Below, one piece after another: positions 8,873-20,479 of a DNA stretch of 50,185 nucleotides. The DNA is from a virus. The stretch is taken from the IMG/VR virus record IMGVR_UViG_3300028299_000324, positions 1-50,185 of that record; one strand, written 5' to 3'. Numbering within the stretch: position 1 is the first letter of the stretch; the number at the start of each line of letters is the position of its first letter. Below the pieces are notes generated by a model. It was not told the origin of the DNA and made no database searches. It was given only the letters and a program-made list of their open reading frames with translations. Made by a program: the position numbers and the translations under genes.

Positions 8873-9258
8873 GGGCCGCAATATGTGGAGTTGATTTGGG
8901 CTCTGCCGGTAGTTTGAGGGAAGCTGTAATTTTAAAATCTATGGCGTTTGATAGAAAAGCAGATTTTTTAAAAACAATTATGCTTTCTCGCGCGGCTACT
9001 TTAGATACAGCATCGGCCGAACAAATGGAAAGTTATAAGAAATTAGTCCATGAGTATGAAGATATGTTTTATTATCGAATAAAAATTACTAAAGAAAAAA
9101 ATGCAGAAGGTATTTCCGAAGAAATGTTAAAAAATCTTATAGGCACTAAAAAAGGCAAGATGCATAAAATTTCTTTTACTGCTGGTAAAAAAATAGAGAA
9201 GGAATTAGTAAATACTAGTATTGTAGAATTAACAAGAGAAGGTATTAAAAAAGAATAA
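8845..9258 (+). CDS. Tail assembly chaperone frameshift extension (gpT-like)
   Basis: A 137-residue extension read in the -1 frame after slipping at 8839-8845, giving a fusion of about 285 residues with the chaperone. The frame is open back to the slip site and has no ATG near its beginning; the first possible independent starts (TTG at 8896) lack a Shine-Dalgarno site. It is charged and helical and ends with TAA 4 bases before the tape measure ATG. By analogy with lambda gpGT, the extension would contact tail tube subunits while the common part coats the tape measure. No Trp or TGA codons. Confidence 0.72.
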   Translation, partial: RKPLNSERIRAAICGVDLGSAGSLREAVILKSMAFDRKADFLKTIMLSRAATLDTASAEQMESYKKLVHEYEDMFYYRIKITKEKNAEGISEEMLKNLIGTKKGKMHKISFTAGKKIEKELVNTSIVELTREGIKKE

Positions 9259-9261
9259 GAG

Positions 9262-12200
9262 ATGCCAGAAGAAACCTTAAAATATCGTGTAGAGATTGAC
9301 TCTTCGGACGTAGGTGCACAGTTAGATCAAATTCGAGAACAAATCGATACTGCAGTAGGTGCTAACGCTGCCGCGTCTGTCGCACCAGCTGGAATGTCAC
9401 AATTTTTCAATAGTGGATTTACTCCAGCTTTAAATGGAAGCTTTGCCAGTCCCGATCTAACTAATAATATGAATACAGGTTTAGCACGTGTTATGGATAT
9501 GATTGACAGGTCTACGGATCGCGCTCAATTAGGATATTCTCATTTTGTAGACGATGCCAGACGAATCGGTTTAATGTCTTCTTCAAATTTTCCCAGCTAT
9601 TCGCCGCCACTTAGTGCGGCTCAATCACAACTAAATCAAGGTTTTTTTGGATCTGCAGTAGGAATGTTTGGTATGGGGTATGAACCAAGGGGTTCTTTGT
9701 CTGTTGGCGAATTCAGAACAATGTCTTCTGAATCATTCGCCGAGAGTACTGGGTCGTTTGCTGCTAGTTTTCCAGGACTCTCAGCAGGGATAGCTGCGGC
9801 GGCACTAACGCCAGTTGGATGACCTGCCGTAGCTGCTGGCCTTGTTTTTGATATGTCAGTGGGCACTCTAACAGGACCAGCAAGAGAACGTGATAGATTC
9901 GCAACAAGTCTTCGAAATTTTACTGACCCTATTTTGGGAGGGATGTCTCGTGAAAGTTCTAGAGACATTACTGATGTTCTATACTCAAGAGCACATTCTT
10001 ATGAAGGATATCTTGAAGATATAAATATGAAAGATATTCAAGAAATTATGGCTACTTTTGGTAAAGCTGGCGGGTATTCGGGCGTTCATAATCCACAAGA
10101 ATTTCAACAACGCACTACGGAAGTATTAGATAATATTCGCATGGTTGCACATTCATTAAACGTTTTTCAAGAAGAGGCAGCGCAAATTATGGGCGAATTG
10201 CAGCAACGGGGAATACATGGTATGCAGGGCATGGGTGGTTTTGCAGCAGGACAACAAGCAGCAGGTGCTTTAGTTGGAATGACTGGTTTAGATTTTATTC
10301 AAGGTGGATTATATGGCGCGCAAATGGTTCAAGGCTCTCGTATTGGAGCAACAACCGGTTTTAATTTAATGCAGGAATCTCTCTTATCTGTAGGCAACAT
10401 ACAAGAAAATCCTTTTGGCGCGTTCTTAATTCAAGATATGGGCGGACCTCAAGCAGCTGCAGCGGCTGCCATGGAAACGGTATTACGACATAGACAAGGA
10501 GGACTTGGTTTTATACAAGGAGCTAATGTATTAGGCGGCGGAAATTATTTTGATGGAAATGTTACAAATCAACTTATTGGAGCTTCTGAGTTTCTTAGTG
10601 CAGATCCATTAAATTATTTTAAACTTCTGGGTGCACAGGGACAATTAACTGGTTCTTTGGGCAATATGTATGGTATTCAAGGAATGCAAATTCAAATGGT
10701 TAAAACAGCCACTGAACAAATGAAAGCAATGGGTTATGTAGATGAGGGGGGAAAAATTGGAAGTCTGGAATTAACAGGTTTTATGATGCAGGTGTATGGT
10801 ATGTCAGCCAATGATGCTGAAATGCTTGTGTATGGAGCTATGAATGGAGGTTCTTTTTCTGATAGAGATAAAGTTGATAAAAGCGTAGTTGATCAAATTA
10901 TGCAGGAAAATTCATATGGTATATTTAGTCGTGGATCTGCTCGTGTAAAAGAATGAGGCGCTAGTATAAAAGAAGCTTTTACAGAAGATGCGGGAAAAGG
11001 CTGAACAATTATGAAAGATTTTGTAACTGATAAAGTAAATAGCGGATTAAATAACTTACGAGGACGACAAGAAGTTACTTTTGGTGGTATCTCAGATCCA
11101 GCAATTATTGCGTTATTAAAGTCTCCTGGTATGGATCTTATTGCAAATAAAGATAACAACGGTATAAACGAAGTTGCTAATATAGGTAAAAAAATCATAG
11201 AAGAAAGACCTTGATTAAGGGACATGGTTGGATTAGAAGAAGAACTTGCAGAAATGTATGCCGGCGTATCTGATAGTGTAGGGGATAGACGTTCTAGAGG
11301 AGTGTTTCATGAAAGAGATCGTCTTGGTTTAACAAATGAAGAAGTAAAATTACAACTTCGTGCACAAGGTATTGCTTTAACGGCGATTGAAAAAAAAGAG
11401 GCTGACGAGATATATGCAGACGAGATTATATCCTTAGATAGAAACTGACCAGGTATTGGTACTGAAACTAATACTAAAAAACTATTAGATGCCGCTGCCA
11501 ATCAAGTTTTTCAAGAACCCTTTGAAAAACTAACTAAAGTACGACAAGCAACTCTATGAAGAGAGTTTGAAAGACAACAGCCAAAAAAAGTTATGAACAT
11601 TTCTTATGAGACAGCTGCAGTTATCGGCCAACCCGTATTAAAGGACTATGAAGGCACTTCCGATTGAAACGAAAAAAGAAAAGAGCTTGTTGATGCTTAT
11701 ATGCATCAATCAGATTTTGAAGGAAAAAGTCTTCTCAGTCGCTTCAGCGAATTGCATGATATAGGTTGATTTTTAAAAAAACTAGAAAAATCTCGAGACG
11801 GTCTAGAAACGTCTTTAGAATTGTATATAAAACACGGTGAAGGAAAAGAACGCGACATGGCCATATGGCTAGATAATAATTTAAAGGCAACATATACGCC
11901 TTCTTTTGATCAAGAAAAAGCTAATAAAGCTAATATACAGCAAGCTAAAGCTTTTATTGGAGAGATTTCTGAATTACGACAATTAGGCGGCGGGGCAAAG
12001 CTTTCAGAAGAACGTGTAAAAGAAGTACAAGAACGTATAGATAAAGAAGTCTTGAAAGGCGGCACTGAAACTTCTCAACGTTTAACTGCTGGTAATTTAA
12101 AGGAAGCTGCCATAGCTTTTGATGAAGCACATAATTACGTGACTGGTGGCGTATTTTCCAAGGGTGCTTCTAAAGAAGAATATGATAGAATCTACGAAGA

Positions 12201-12393
12201 ATATTCCGGTCTTTTAAATACAGTTCAAATGACAACTCTTTATAATACGGACGGGATAGACAAAGAATTTCAAAAAAGAATAGGAGAAGACCTAAATAAA
12301 ACCTCTCGAGATTTTATAAGATCTATAGCTACAAGGATGGAAACACTTGCTTCAACTATAACTGATGGTAAAATAAATGTACACAACAGTTAA
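9262..12393 (+). CDS. Tail tape measure protein
   Basis: A 1,043-residue protein if TGA is Trp. Eight in-frame TGAs (9820, 10954, 11002, 11212, 11446, 11557, 11665, 11767) would otherwise break it into fragments, yet all fragments lie in one frame and end at TAA 12391. The middle is rich in Gly, Ala, Met and Gln (about residues 300-400), and the C-terminal third is charged and helical. Position after the frameshifting chaperone and before the hub is the usual one for the tape measure, which sets tail length. By the rough 1.5 Angstrom per residue rule the tail would be of moderate length. Identification is positional and compositional. Confidence 0.72.
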
Positions 12394-12398
12394 CACAA

Positions 12399-15300
12399 AT
12401 GAAATCTGAATTTAAAAAACAAACTTTTACTACAGACGCTAATAATTCTTTTGAATTATATTTAGAGGGAATAAAAATACCTTTTTCTGCAATTACAATT
12501 TCAGAATCAGAAGATTCATATCCTTTAGCAAGTATTACATTTCCAGCTACAGCCGGCGCCTTACGTATTTTAGGAGGCACAATTGTACAAATTTTTGGTC
12601 CTGGTTTAGTCGAAGATGAAAAAACAAAAACTAGAAATCAAGGAAAAATAATATTATTTGAAGGTGCTGTTAAAAGTTATAATTATCAAAAAACGGTTGT
12701 TGGTCGGATGGTTGTCTTGAGTTGTGAAAGTTTGTTAAGTAGCTTTGAAAATGCAAAGTTATTGCCTGTCGATTCCTTGCTTACAACGGAGATCTCATCT
12801 TCTATGCATCTAAATAAAATTCATATACATAATCAAGCTTCTTTTGCCCCAGATAATATAACTAACTTAGATGAACTGGTAGCACAAAAAAATCAGGCAA
12901 AAGATTGAACAGGAGAAATGAAAGATATTTCTTTAAAGAATACTTTAGGCGGATTAGCACAAGAAATTCTAAAACTTTTAGAAAAACCTAATGCTGCGGA
13001 AGGAGACTATTTTAATATTTTTCATAAGGTAGAGGCTTATTTTGAAGTATATGACTTGCTTTATGGTGCTACAGCTGGATCTTTTAATATTAGGGCTTCT
13101 TTATTAGCAATGCCAAATCCTAAACAGAAAGAAATGCAAAGTGCTTTTAGGACCAAGTTAACACAAGCGTCTTTAGCAAATTTAAAAGCAACTTACGGAC
13201 AAGTTAATTTAGGAAATACAAATCAAATCACATTGAAATTACTATTTGATGAAATACTCCAAATTTTACACTATACACTTATTAGGCCTGCCGCTTTTCC
13301 GTATGTGCATAGATTTTATACCAATGCTGATAATAAAGGTCCTATACGTGCCATTATTTCTCCTGAATTAGACATGAGCCCTCCTGTTTTATGCAATGTA
13401 TTTTTTCCCGATCAGGTAGAAGAGTTTCAATTTGCAAAAGATTTAAAAAATGAAGTAACGAGGGTAATAACACAAGCGCCATTGGGACAAATAGATAATA
13501 CAATGTTTAAAATGTTTTACCCAGTATATGTGGCGCCTAGTTTGTCTCTAAAACCATCGGGTGGTAGTTATCAATCAGGCCTAACTGTTGAGGAGACATA
13601 TCGCGGCGTGGTTCCCAAGTATGTGGAACTTGATCGCTCTTTCTACGCAGCTTTATTAGCTGATATGAAAGGTGCAAAAGATACAGGACATTTTTTTGAG
13701 TCAAAAAAAGATACTAAAGTTGAAGACGTTGTTCGAGCAATAGCTGCTTTTGAATCAGGAGGAAAATCCGATAGCTTATCAGTAAAAAATAATAATCCTG
13801 GTGCGCATATTTGGCTAGAGGAGTTCGCAGGTAGACCTTATTATGCTAAGAAAGAAGGACCGGGTTTCATAGGCAGTGACAAAAAACGATATTGGATTGC
13901 AAAATATGATACATATGAGCAAGGACGCAAAGTATCTGACATTATAATAAGACGTAAATGAGCAAAAACAGGAGACGATTTAAGTCTGTTTGTGCATTCA
14001 TATGCAGATGTGGAATATGGGTCTGATGAGCATATGAAGTATATGAATGCAATTCTTAAAGCTGCAAAACAAGAACCGGTCACAGTAAATAATTTAAATG
14101 ATGCAGGAACTATCGAAGGTTTAGGAATAAATCCAGAAGAATGGGATATAGCAGAAGGACAACTAGGAAAATTGTTTACCGAATTGACCATGTTAGAATA
14201 CGCAAAAGCAAAGATGCAAAGTAAACTCTTTTCGATGACTTGTGAATGAAGTCCCTATAGAATGATAGGAACACCGGCACTGTTCATTGATAAAAATGGT
14301 CCGTCAATTACAGGGACTATAGAGTCTATAATAACTCAACTGGATTCACAAGGACAAGCAAAAAGTTCTATTACTTTTAGAAATGCTAAGTTAATTTATG
14401 ATAATGAATTTGACTCTGCTTTTTTTAAACTTCCGGACGAAGCTGGTCAAGAAGATATTTCTGTTCATGTGTTAAAAGATTTTGTCACTGAAAATTTTAT
14501 AGGCGCCGCTTCTCTTTTATATGACTCGGCATTATATAGTGCATATACTATAGGACTTGATGCCTACTCTTATATGTTTTATGGAAAAGGTCATAAACGA
14601 AAAGAACTTTTAAACTTTTCAAAAAAATTAAAAACTGATGAAGATACCTCTTCCTGAATAAATGTTGCTGCTTTAAATGATAATTGGCCTTTACGTTATG
14701 ATCAATCTATTTTTTCTTTAATTCGCTCTTCTGAGCCTGGTAAAGAAGATACCTTACTTATTAGTAAAAAATTTAGTGAATATTTTGAATCTTTACAAAA
14801 AGCTGGTATTTCTTATGATAACATTTTGTATAATGTTCAATTATATAATGCTATTCATACTCTTCGTAATCAATATACAAGTTTAATGTTTTCTGGCAAT
14901 AGCCTTGAAACAGAAAAGCAAATACCAAAGAATTTACAAAGCTACATCAATATGATTACATGGAGACCAATTACGTCAAAAGAACAATATTTGGCAGATC
15001 TTGGTGTATCAAATTTGGGAGATCTTGTAGACTATAAAGACACAAAAGCTTTATTTGGTTCTGCGGATGCCGTAGAAAACGCTTTAATAAAGCTTGATTC
15101 AAGTGGAAGCCTTATATTAAAAAAAGATGCAACCACTATAAATACTTTAGAAGAAGAAAAAGCTCGTTTACAAGCATTATATAACTATGTTAAAATGCAA
15201 ACACCAACGTGATTTCAATGATTAAAAGATATTATTGTGATTGACACACGAAAAGGCTTTCTTCGACGAGCCTGAAATCGTGTGGATGGGGATGAGACAA

Positions 15301-15833
15301 CTACTGCATCTAACAAATCTTTCCATGCACAAACACAACAATTTAATTCTTTAACGAGTGCCTATATAAAAGCTGTCCATACGCTTGTTAATAAAGGCCC
15401 TGAACCAGCAAAAAAACTTGTTTCAACTTTACTTACAAGTATAAACAATTATATGAAAATAAATGGTCTCGCTTTAAATAATCCTGCGTTTGACCCTGTA
15501 AATTTTTTAGATGCTTTAAAAAAAGAATCACCCTTTCATTCATTTTTTACAAATAGACAATTTTTTAACCTATTTGATGTAATAACAACAGAAGGTTATA
15601 AATTTACTATGGACGATTTAAAAAAAATAGAGGGTCTTGAAAGTGTAAAGAAAAAAATAGCTGAAGATGCCGCAAAAAAGGGAGCAGCAAAAACTCCGGA
15701 CCAGAAATTAGACGATGCAAAAACAATGTCAGCAATGTTTAAGCCGTATGCTCTGATTAGACGAGCACATGTTATAGAAGGATTAAAAGCTTTTATTATT
15801 CAATCAAACAAAGATACCATGGTGACCACATAA
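12399..15833 (+). CDS. Baseplate hub protein with muralytic domain
   Basis: An 1,144-residue protein with seven in-frame TGAs (12906, 13959, 14247, 14655, 15210, 15219, 15273). The N-terminus (LYLEGIKIPFSAITISE, then PLASITFPAT and IVQIFGP) looks like the beta-rich start of baseplate hub/spike proteins. Around residues 440-530 lies a lysozyme/transglycosylase-like segment: AIAAFESGG with candidate catalytic E452, then NNNPGAH, a pattern common in phage tail lysozymes that cut peptidoglycan during infection. The rest is helical and unassigned. It follows the tape measure by 6 bases, and its stop overlaps the next ATG (TAATG). Confidence 0.65.
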
Positions 15834-17047
15834 TGACATTACGTACTCCACAGCAATTACCGGCCTTACCAAGAAATAATGTATATAATCCTTTTAAATT
15901 AGACGTGTGGCCTTCACAAGATACACTTTTTAATCTACCTAGAACAAACGTAGATAATTTTCCAAGTGAAAGTACTATTGATCCTGTTAATGCTTTTACA
16001 TATAAAAGACCTTTATCTAAAACGGCACCACTAGATTTAAAAGAACATATAAATGCTACCACAGATGCCGGAGCACAGCTATATGTCCAAACAATAGATG
16101 GTGCGGTTGTGGCACAAACAAACAAATTCTTTTTAAATGCTTTCTCTTTTGGTATGAAAGAGCGGACACAATTAATGGAAACTTTTAGTGCTCCGTCGAT
16201 TGCTTTTTTCGGAGAGTCGGTTCGGATTTATAACTTTGCTGGAACCGCTGTTGACTATGCAGGATCAAATGGACCAAGATTTTATCAAAGCAGCCTAATA
16301 AAGATGTATAATGATATGCTACGAGGAACTCTACTTGTTGAACGAAATCAAATAGCCATTATAACTGTATTAAATCACACTATCTATGGATATCCGATCG
16401 CTTTTCAATCTAATTACAGCGCCCAAAACGATAAGATGGCTACTTTTTCTATGAGCTGAGTTGTAACAGAACATGACTTAACACTTCCCGGAGTTATAGG
16501 AGACGACCAGTTAAATTATATGTACACACATAATGTTGCCATACCAAAGGGACTAATAAGAGATTTGCCGCCCTTAATGGGAGCTATTGCAGATTTGGGC
16601 CGTTTCTTTAATTTTAGTGGTTGGCTAGATTTGACTGACGATACTGCTAAATTTGCTTTTTTAGCAAACAGAGAATGGTCATCAGTAACTCCATATGAAA
16701 TCCAATCTGGTTTTGGCTCTGAACCAAAAGTTTTTATTGATGCTCTTGATAGATGTTTAGCCAGACTAAGTGTGACTTTGAATAACATCGCTGATAGCGC
16801 AGAGTATTCACCTATTCTATCTAGTTTATTTTCAGATCCTAATAATGCTGAACAAACTTTAAAAGATTCAATAACAAAAACTTTTAAAGAATGAAGCGAG
16901 TTGGTACCTTTAATGTGGACAACCTCTGGATTTTCTAGTAGTGAATTTATTAATTTCAAAAATGATCTTGCTCCTTTAATAACGTTGTATAATAAACTAT
17001 TAACCATACAAAGAGCTAAATTAGCACAAGCTAGTGTAGATAATTAA
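15833..17047 (+). CDS. Baseplate/tail structural protein, family not identified
   Basis: A 404-residue protein with in-frame TGAs at 16457 and 16892. It starts with a Pro/Asn-rich region. A central beta-rich part (NQIAIITVLNHTIYGYPIAF and NDKMATFSMS) resembles tail-tube-adaptor or baseplate proteins that bind the hub, but I cannot name the family. Its place between the hub and the sigma factor within a continuous operon, with TAATG coupling to the hub gene, supports a structural role. A gp53/LysM-type baseplate protein is a possible alternative. Confidence 0.5.
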
Positions 17048-17048
17048 C

Positions 17049-17765
17049 ATGGCTACTATAAAAGAAAAAGAAATGACTTTATATGATTCCTATAAGCAAG
17101 GAAATACAAAAGCCAAAAAAGAACTTTTAACTTCGTTAAATCCTTTAGTGTATCAACAAGTTAATAAATACAAAGGTTCCGGCTTGCCAAATATGGCTTT
17201 AAGACTTGAAGCACGTAGACTAACAAGCAATGCTATAGATACTTATGATCCATCGCTTTCTCAATTAAACACCCATGTAACAAATTCTTTAAAAAAACTA
17301 AGTCGCTTTGTTATGAATTATCAAAATATTGGGCATATTCCAGAACCACGGATTTTAATGATTGGAAAATATAATACAATATTTGATAATCTTCATGCTG
17401 ATTATGGTCGAGAACCGACTATAACAGAATTAGCAGATGCAATGCAAGTTAATCCAGCTGAAATAGAGAGATTACAACTTGAACTTCGCAAAGATCTTTC
17501 CATGACTGTTCAAGAAGATGATGAAGAGGGAGGTTTTTATTTTTATCAACCTAATAATGATCTGGATCAAAAAACAAAACAAGTTATTGAATTTGTCTAT
17601 TTTGATGCTAACCCAATTGATAAAAAAATTATGGAATATATGTTTGGAATGTCTGGTGTACAAAAATTAAATTCAAAAGACATTGGAACAAGATTAAATT
17701 TAAGTCCTAATCAATTAAAAAAACGTCAATTACATATAGCTGACGAAATAAAACAATTAATTTAA
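17049..17765 (+). CDS. Sigma-70 family RNA polymerase sigma factor
   Basis: A 238-residue sigma-like protein. Residues about 75-150 look like sigma regions 2-3 (YDPSLSQLNTHVTNSLKKL, IGHIPEPR, then GREPTITELADAMQVNPAEI), and the C-terminus has a region 4 helix-turn-helix (LNSKDIGTRLNLSPNQLKKR). The N-terminal part of region 2 is weak. It would direct RNA polymerase to phage promoters, most simply late ones. Unusually it is embedded in the baseplate operon, coupled to the next gene by TAATG. It has no Trp at all, so it is readable under either genetic code. Confidence 0.85.
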   Translation: MATIKEKEMTLYDSYKQGNTKAKKELLTSLNPLVYQQVNKYKGSGLPNMALRLEARRLTSNAIDTYDPSLSQLNTHVTNSLKKLSRFVMNYQNIGHIPEPRILMIGKYNTIFDNLHADYGREPTITELADAMQVNPAEIERLQLELRKDLSMTVQEDDEEGGFYFYQPNNDLDQKTKQVIEFVYFDANPIDKKIMEYMFGMSGVQKLNSKDIGTRLNLSPNQLKKRQLHIADEIKQLI

Positions 17766-19945
17766 TGCCTGATACTAAAGAAATAATGGACGCCTTTGCC
17801 GCGAAAGTTCAAGCAACTTTAGGGCCTTTTGGTATTGCTTTGGATAATCCTTGTGATCTTAGTTTATTAAAAGATAAAATTATTGGAATGACCGAGGAAT
17901 TTTTAAAAGAAGCCGACGAATCTATAAGAGCCTTATCAGCAGAAGCAGTAAGTGCACAATTTTGGCCTATAGTTGCACAGGTATTAATAGAGGTTTTTGA
18001 TATGGCTGAAGGGGCGGCAGCAGCGTACGTTGATAAAATTATTGGAGACCTAATGAGTAAGGGTCTTGGAGTAGTATATTCTGTTGTTGCCTTACTTTTA
18101 ACTTCTTTAGATAGTGCCCGTATCATTCTTGATTATTTAACAGTAGTAGCTTTAAAAAAAGCATTAGAAAAACGTATTGAAATGAATCGTGTTATTGAAA
18201 TTGACATCCGTATCTTGATAGGTTTTGTCAAAAATCTATCAAGAGTTATTGATGTCAAAAAAGCAAAAGCAGGACAAATTGGTTCCCTAATTTTGGCTAA
18301 AAGAAGACTCGAAACTGTTCTTGTGTTACTTGCCATAGAAATTTCTAAATTAAAAAATAAAGAAGGTTATGCAGTTACTAAATCCTCAATTGAAAGTGCT
18401 ATTTCAGGAATTAAAGAAACCGTTTCAGATTTAACACAAGGTTCTTACAAAGTTTCAACTAAATTATTAAATAAAGCTGCTCAAAACGCCAGTCAAAAAC
18501 TATTACAGAATAACACGGGGTTTACTGCTGAATTAGTAGAAATTGCAAATGTAGATGAATTAATAAACATAATAAATAAAAATATCAAAACGATTATTTT
18601 TGAGGATGTCTCTAATAAAAACATTGAAGCACATGATTATGATTCAGCTATAAAAGCACAACTAGGTGTATTTAATTTATACTTATCTGAAGTATTTCCA
18701 TTAATTCCAGACGCCTTACAACTTGTATTAGCGCAAGAATTGGTTGGAAGTTCAGTTAACAGACTAGTTAAACGTATGCCTATTCTTGGAGGATTAACTT
18801 CAGAACTTACTAAAAAAGCAACAGAATGATTAGCGACTCCTGCACAACAATTACAAAAAGTTTTGCCTATTGTTCCTTCAATTTTAAATGAACCACCTAT
18901 ATTAAAGAATGAACCTAAACTAACGTGAAAACGCGCAATGACTGCCGGAAAATTAGCGAAATCTGGAGTATTGCTAACACCAGATTATTTTGCTTTTTTA
19001 CAAACAATGAGTTATCTTACGAATATATATTTAAGACCTGCGCAGACATTAGTAAAAGATGTTCATGAAGACATAAAAGATGCTATTAGTAATATAGAAT
19101 CCAGTACCTATAATCTTGGTGATGTACAGTTACGAAAAGTAAAGTGGATAGGAAGTCTTTTATCTGCTAAAAGTTTATTAGAGAGTACAACTCCTACAAT
19201 CACCTTTGAAAAAGGAAAGTCTATTGATGTTGCCGCCGCACTTAGTTTACAAAAAATGTCAGACGACCTGTTAGCACAAATAAAGAAAAAAATTCAAGAA
19301 TTTAGTTATCTTAAAGGCACATCGCAAGTAACTGTAGAGCCGGGAGACAAAGTTCATCAATTAGCACAAGAATATTTATCGCCATTAATCGCATCACAAG
19401 CTGTTTTATTTAGTCCACAAGTATTACATCGTATGATACCAGGATTAATAGGAATAAAAACTTTATTAGCACAACAACATTATCAAGATTTGGAATTGTT
19501 AAATCTTTGCAATACTTATATTTTAACTGTAGGATCCTCTTCGACATTTAAACTTGCAAAAGCGGAATTTGATGCACTCTTTAATAGTGTAGGTGCAGTT
19601 GATAATTTAATAGACAAAGTGCGAAATGGAGATTTATCGGAACTTGTAGCTGTATTAGATACATCTAAATTATTAAGTGATATTGCAAATATGGCCTTGT
19701 GTTATGAAAAAGATTTTACATTTGATGGGTTACCTTCGTTTGCCAGCGGTATTTGGGATACCTTATCTTTAACTTGGGGTTCAAGAAAAAAATTCTTAGC
19801 ATGGAACAAGGCAAAGGATAAAATGATTGCAGATTTAAAAGATAAACTTATGGACTTAAAAGATTTAATTCACGTAGCGGACGAGATTGTGCATCAATTT
19901 ACTGGTACCATAGCTTTAATAAAAGATTTTAATGGATCAAAATAA
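17765..19945 (+). CDS. Large helical tail/baseplate protein, unknown
   Basis: A 726-residue protein with in-frame TGAs at 18827 and 18926. It is mostly long amphipathic helices, with a hydrophobic stretch around residues 95-120 (VVYSVVALLLTSLD) and many Lys/Leu/Ile heptad-like segments. I do not recognise a family. It lies between the sigma factor and the gp25-like wedge, and both neighbours overlap it by one base (TAATG), so it is very probably part of the baseplate or tail assembly. A membrane-active or ejected virion protein is an alternative. Confidence 0.45.
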
Positions 19946-20469
19946 TGGCAAATATATTTTATAATAAAGATGACGAAGGCAACTATACTGAATTAGGTAC
20001 TATTTATGCTACATTGGGCGGAACAGCTTTTGCAGATATTTCGGCCTTAAATTTTAGCAATTTAGATAACACAGGAAGTGTAGGATATTGTTTTAATAAT
20101 GCGGGAAGTTTTGTAACAGGAACTAACAATTTGCTTCAACGAATAATAAAAAGTATATTAACAATACAAGGCTCAAATGCTTATGAACCTAAATTTGGCA
20201 GTCATTTTTATGGCATTTATCAATCAATTAGTTTAGATGAAATTGAAGACTTAAAAGCTAAATTTCCTTTATTTTTAAAAACTTTAACTGACACATTAAT
20301 TGAAGAAGATTTAATGGCTATGGCAAATGGCTATACTATAAATCCAGCAGAGCGTTTACAAAATTTAATTTTGGAAGATATCGTTTATGATGATACTTTC
20401 AGTGGCTGATTAATAACAATTCGTGTAAAAACTCTTGCTAATACATCCTTAATAATTACATTACCTTAG
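19945..20469 (+). CDS. Baseplate wedge protein, gp25/lysozyme-like family
   Basis: A 174-residue protein with one in-frame TGA at 20407 and a TAG stop. The pattern I-KSILTIQGSNAYEPKFGSHFYG, then a helical region, RLQNLILEDIVYD, and a final pair of strands (LITIRVKT and SLIITLP) is that of the T4 gp25 wedge family. gp25 helps start sheath assembly, which supports a contractile tail. The genuine TAG here also argues that TAG is not recoded. A J-like gene follows, the usual order. Confidence 0.8.
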
Positions 20470-20479
20470 GTAAGTTACT

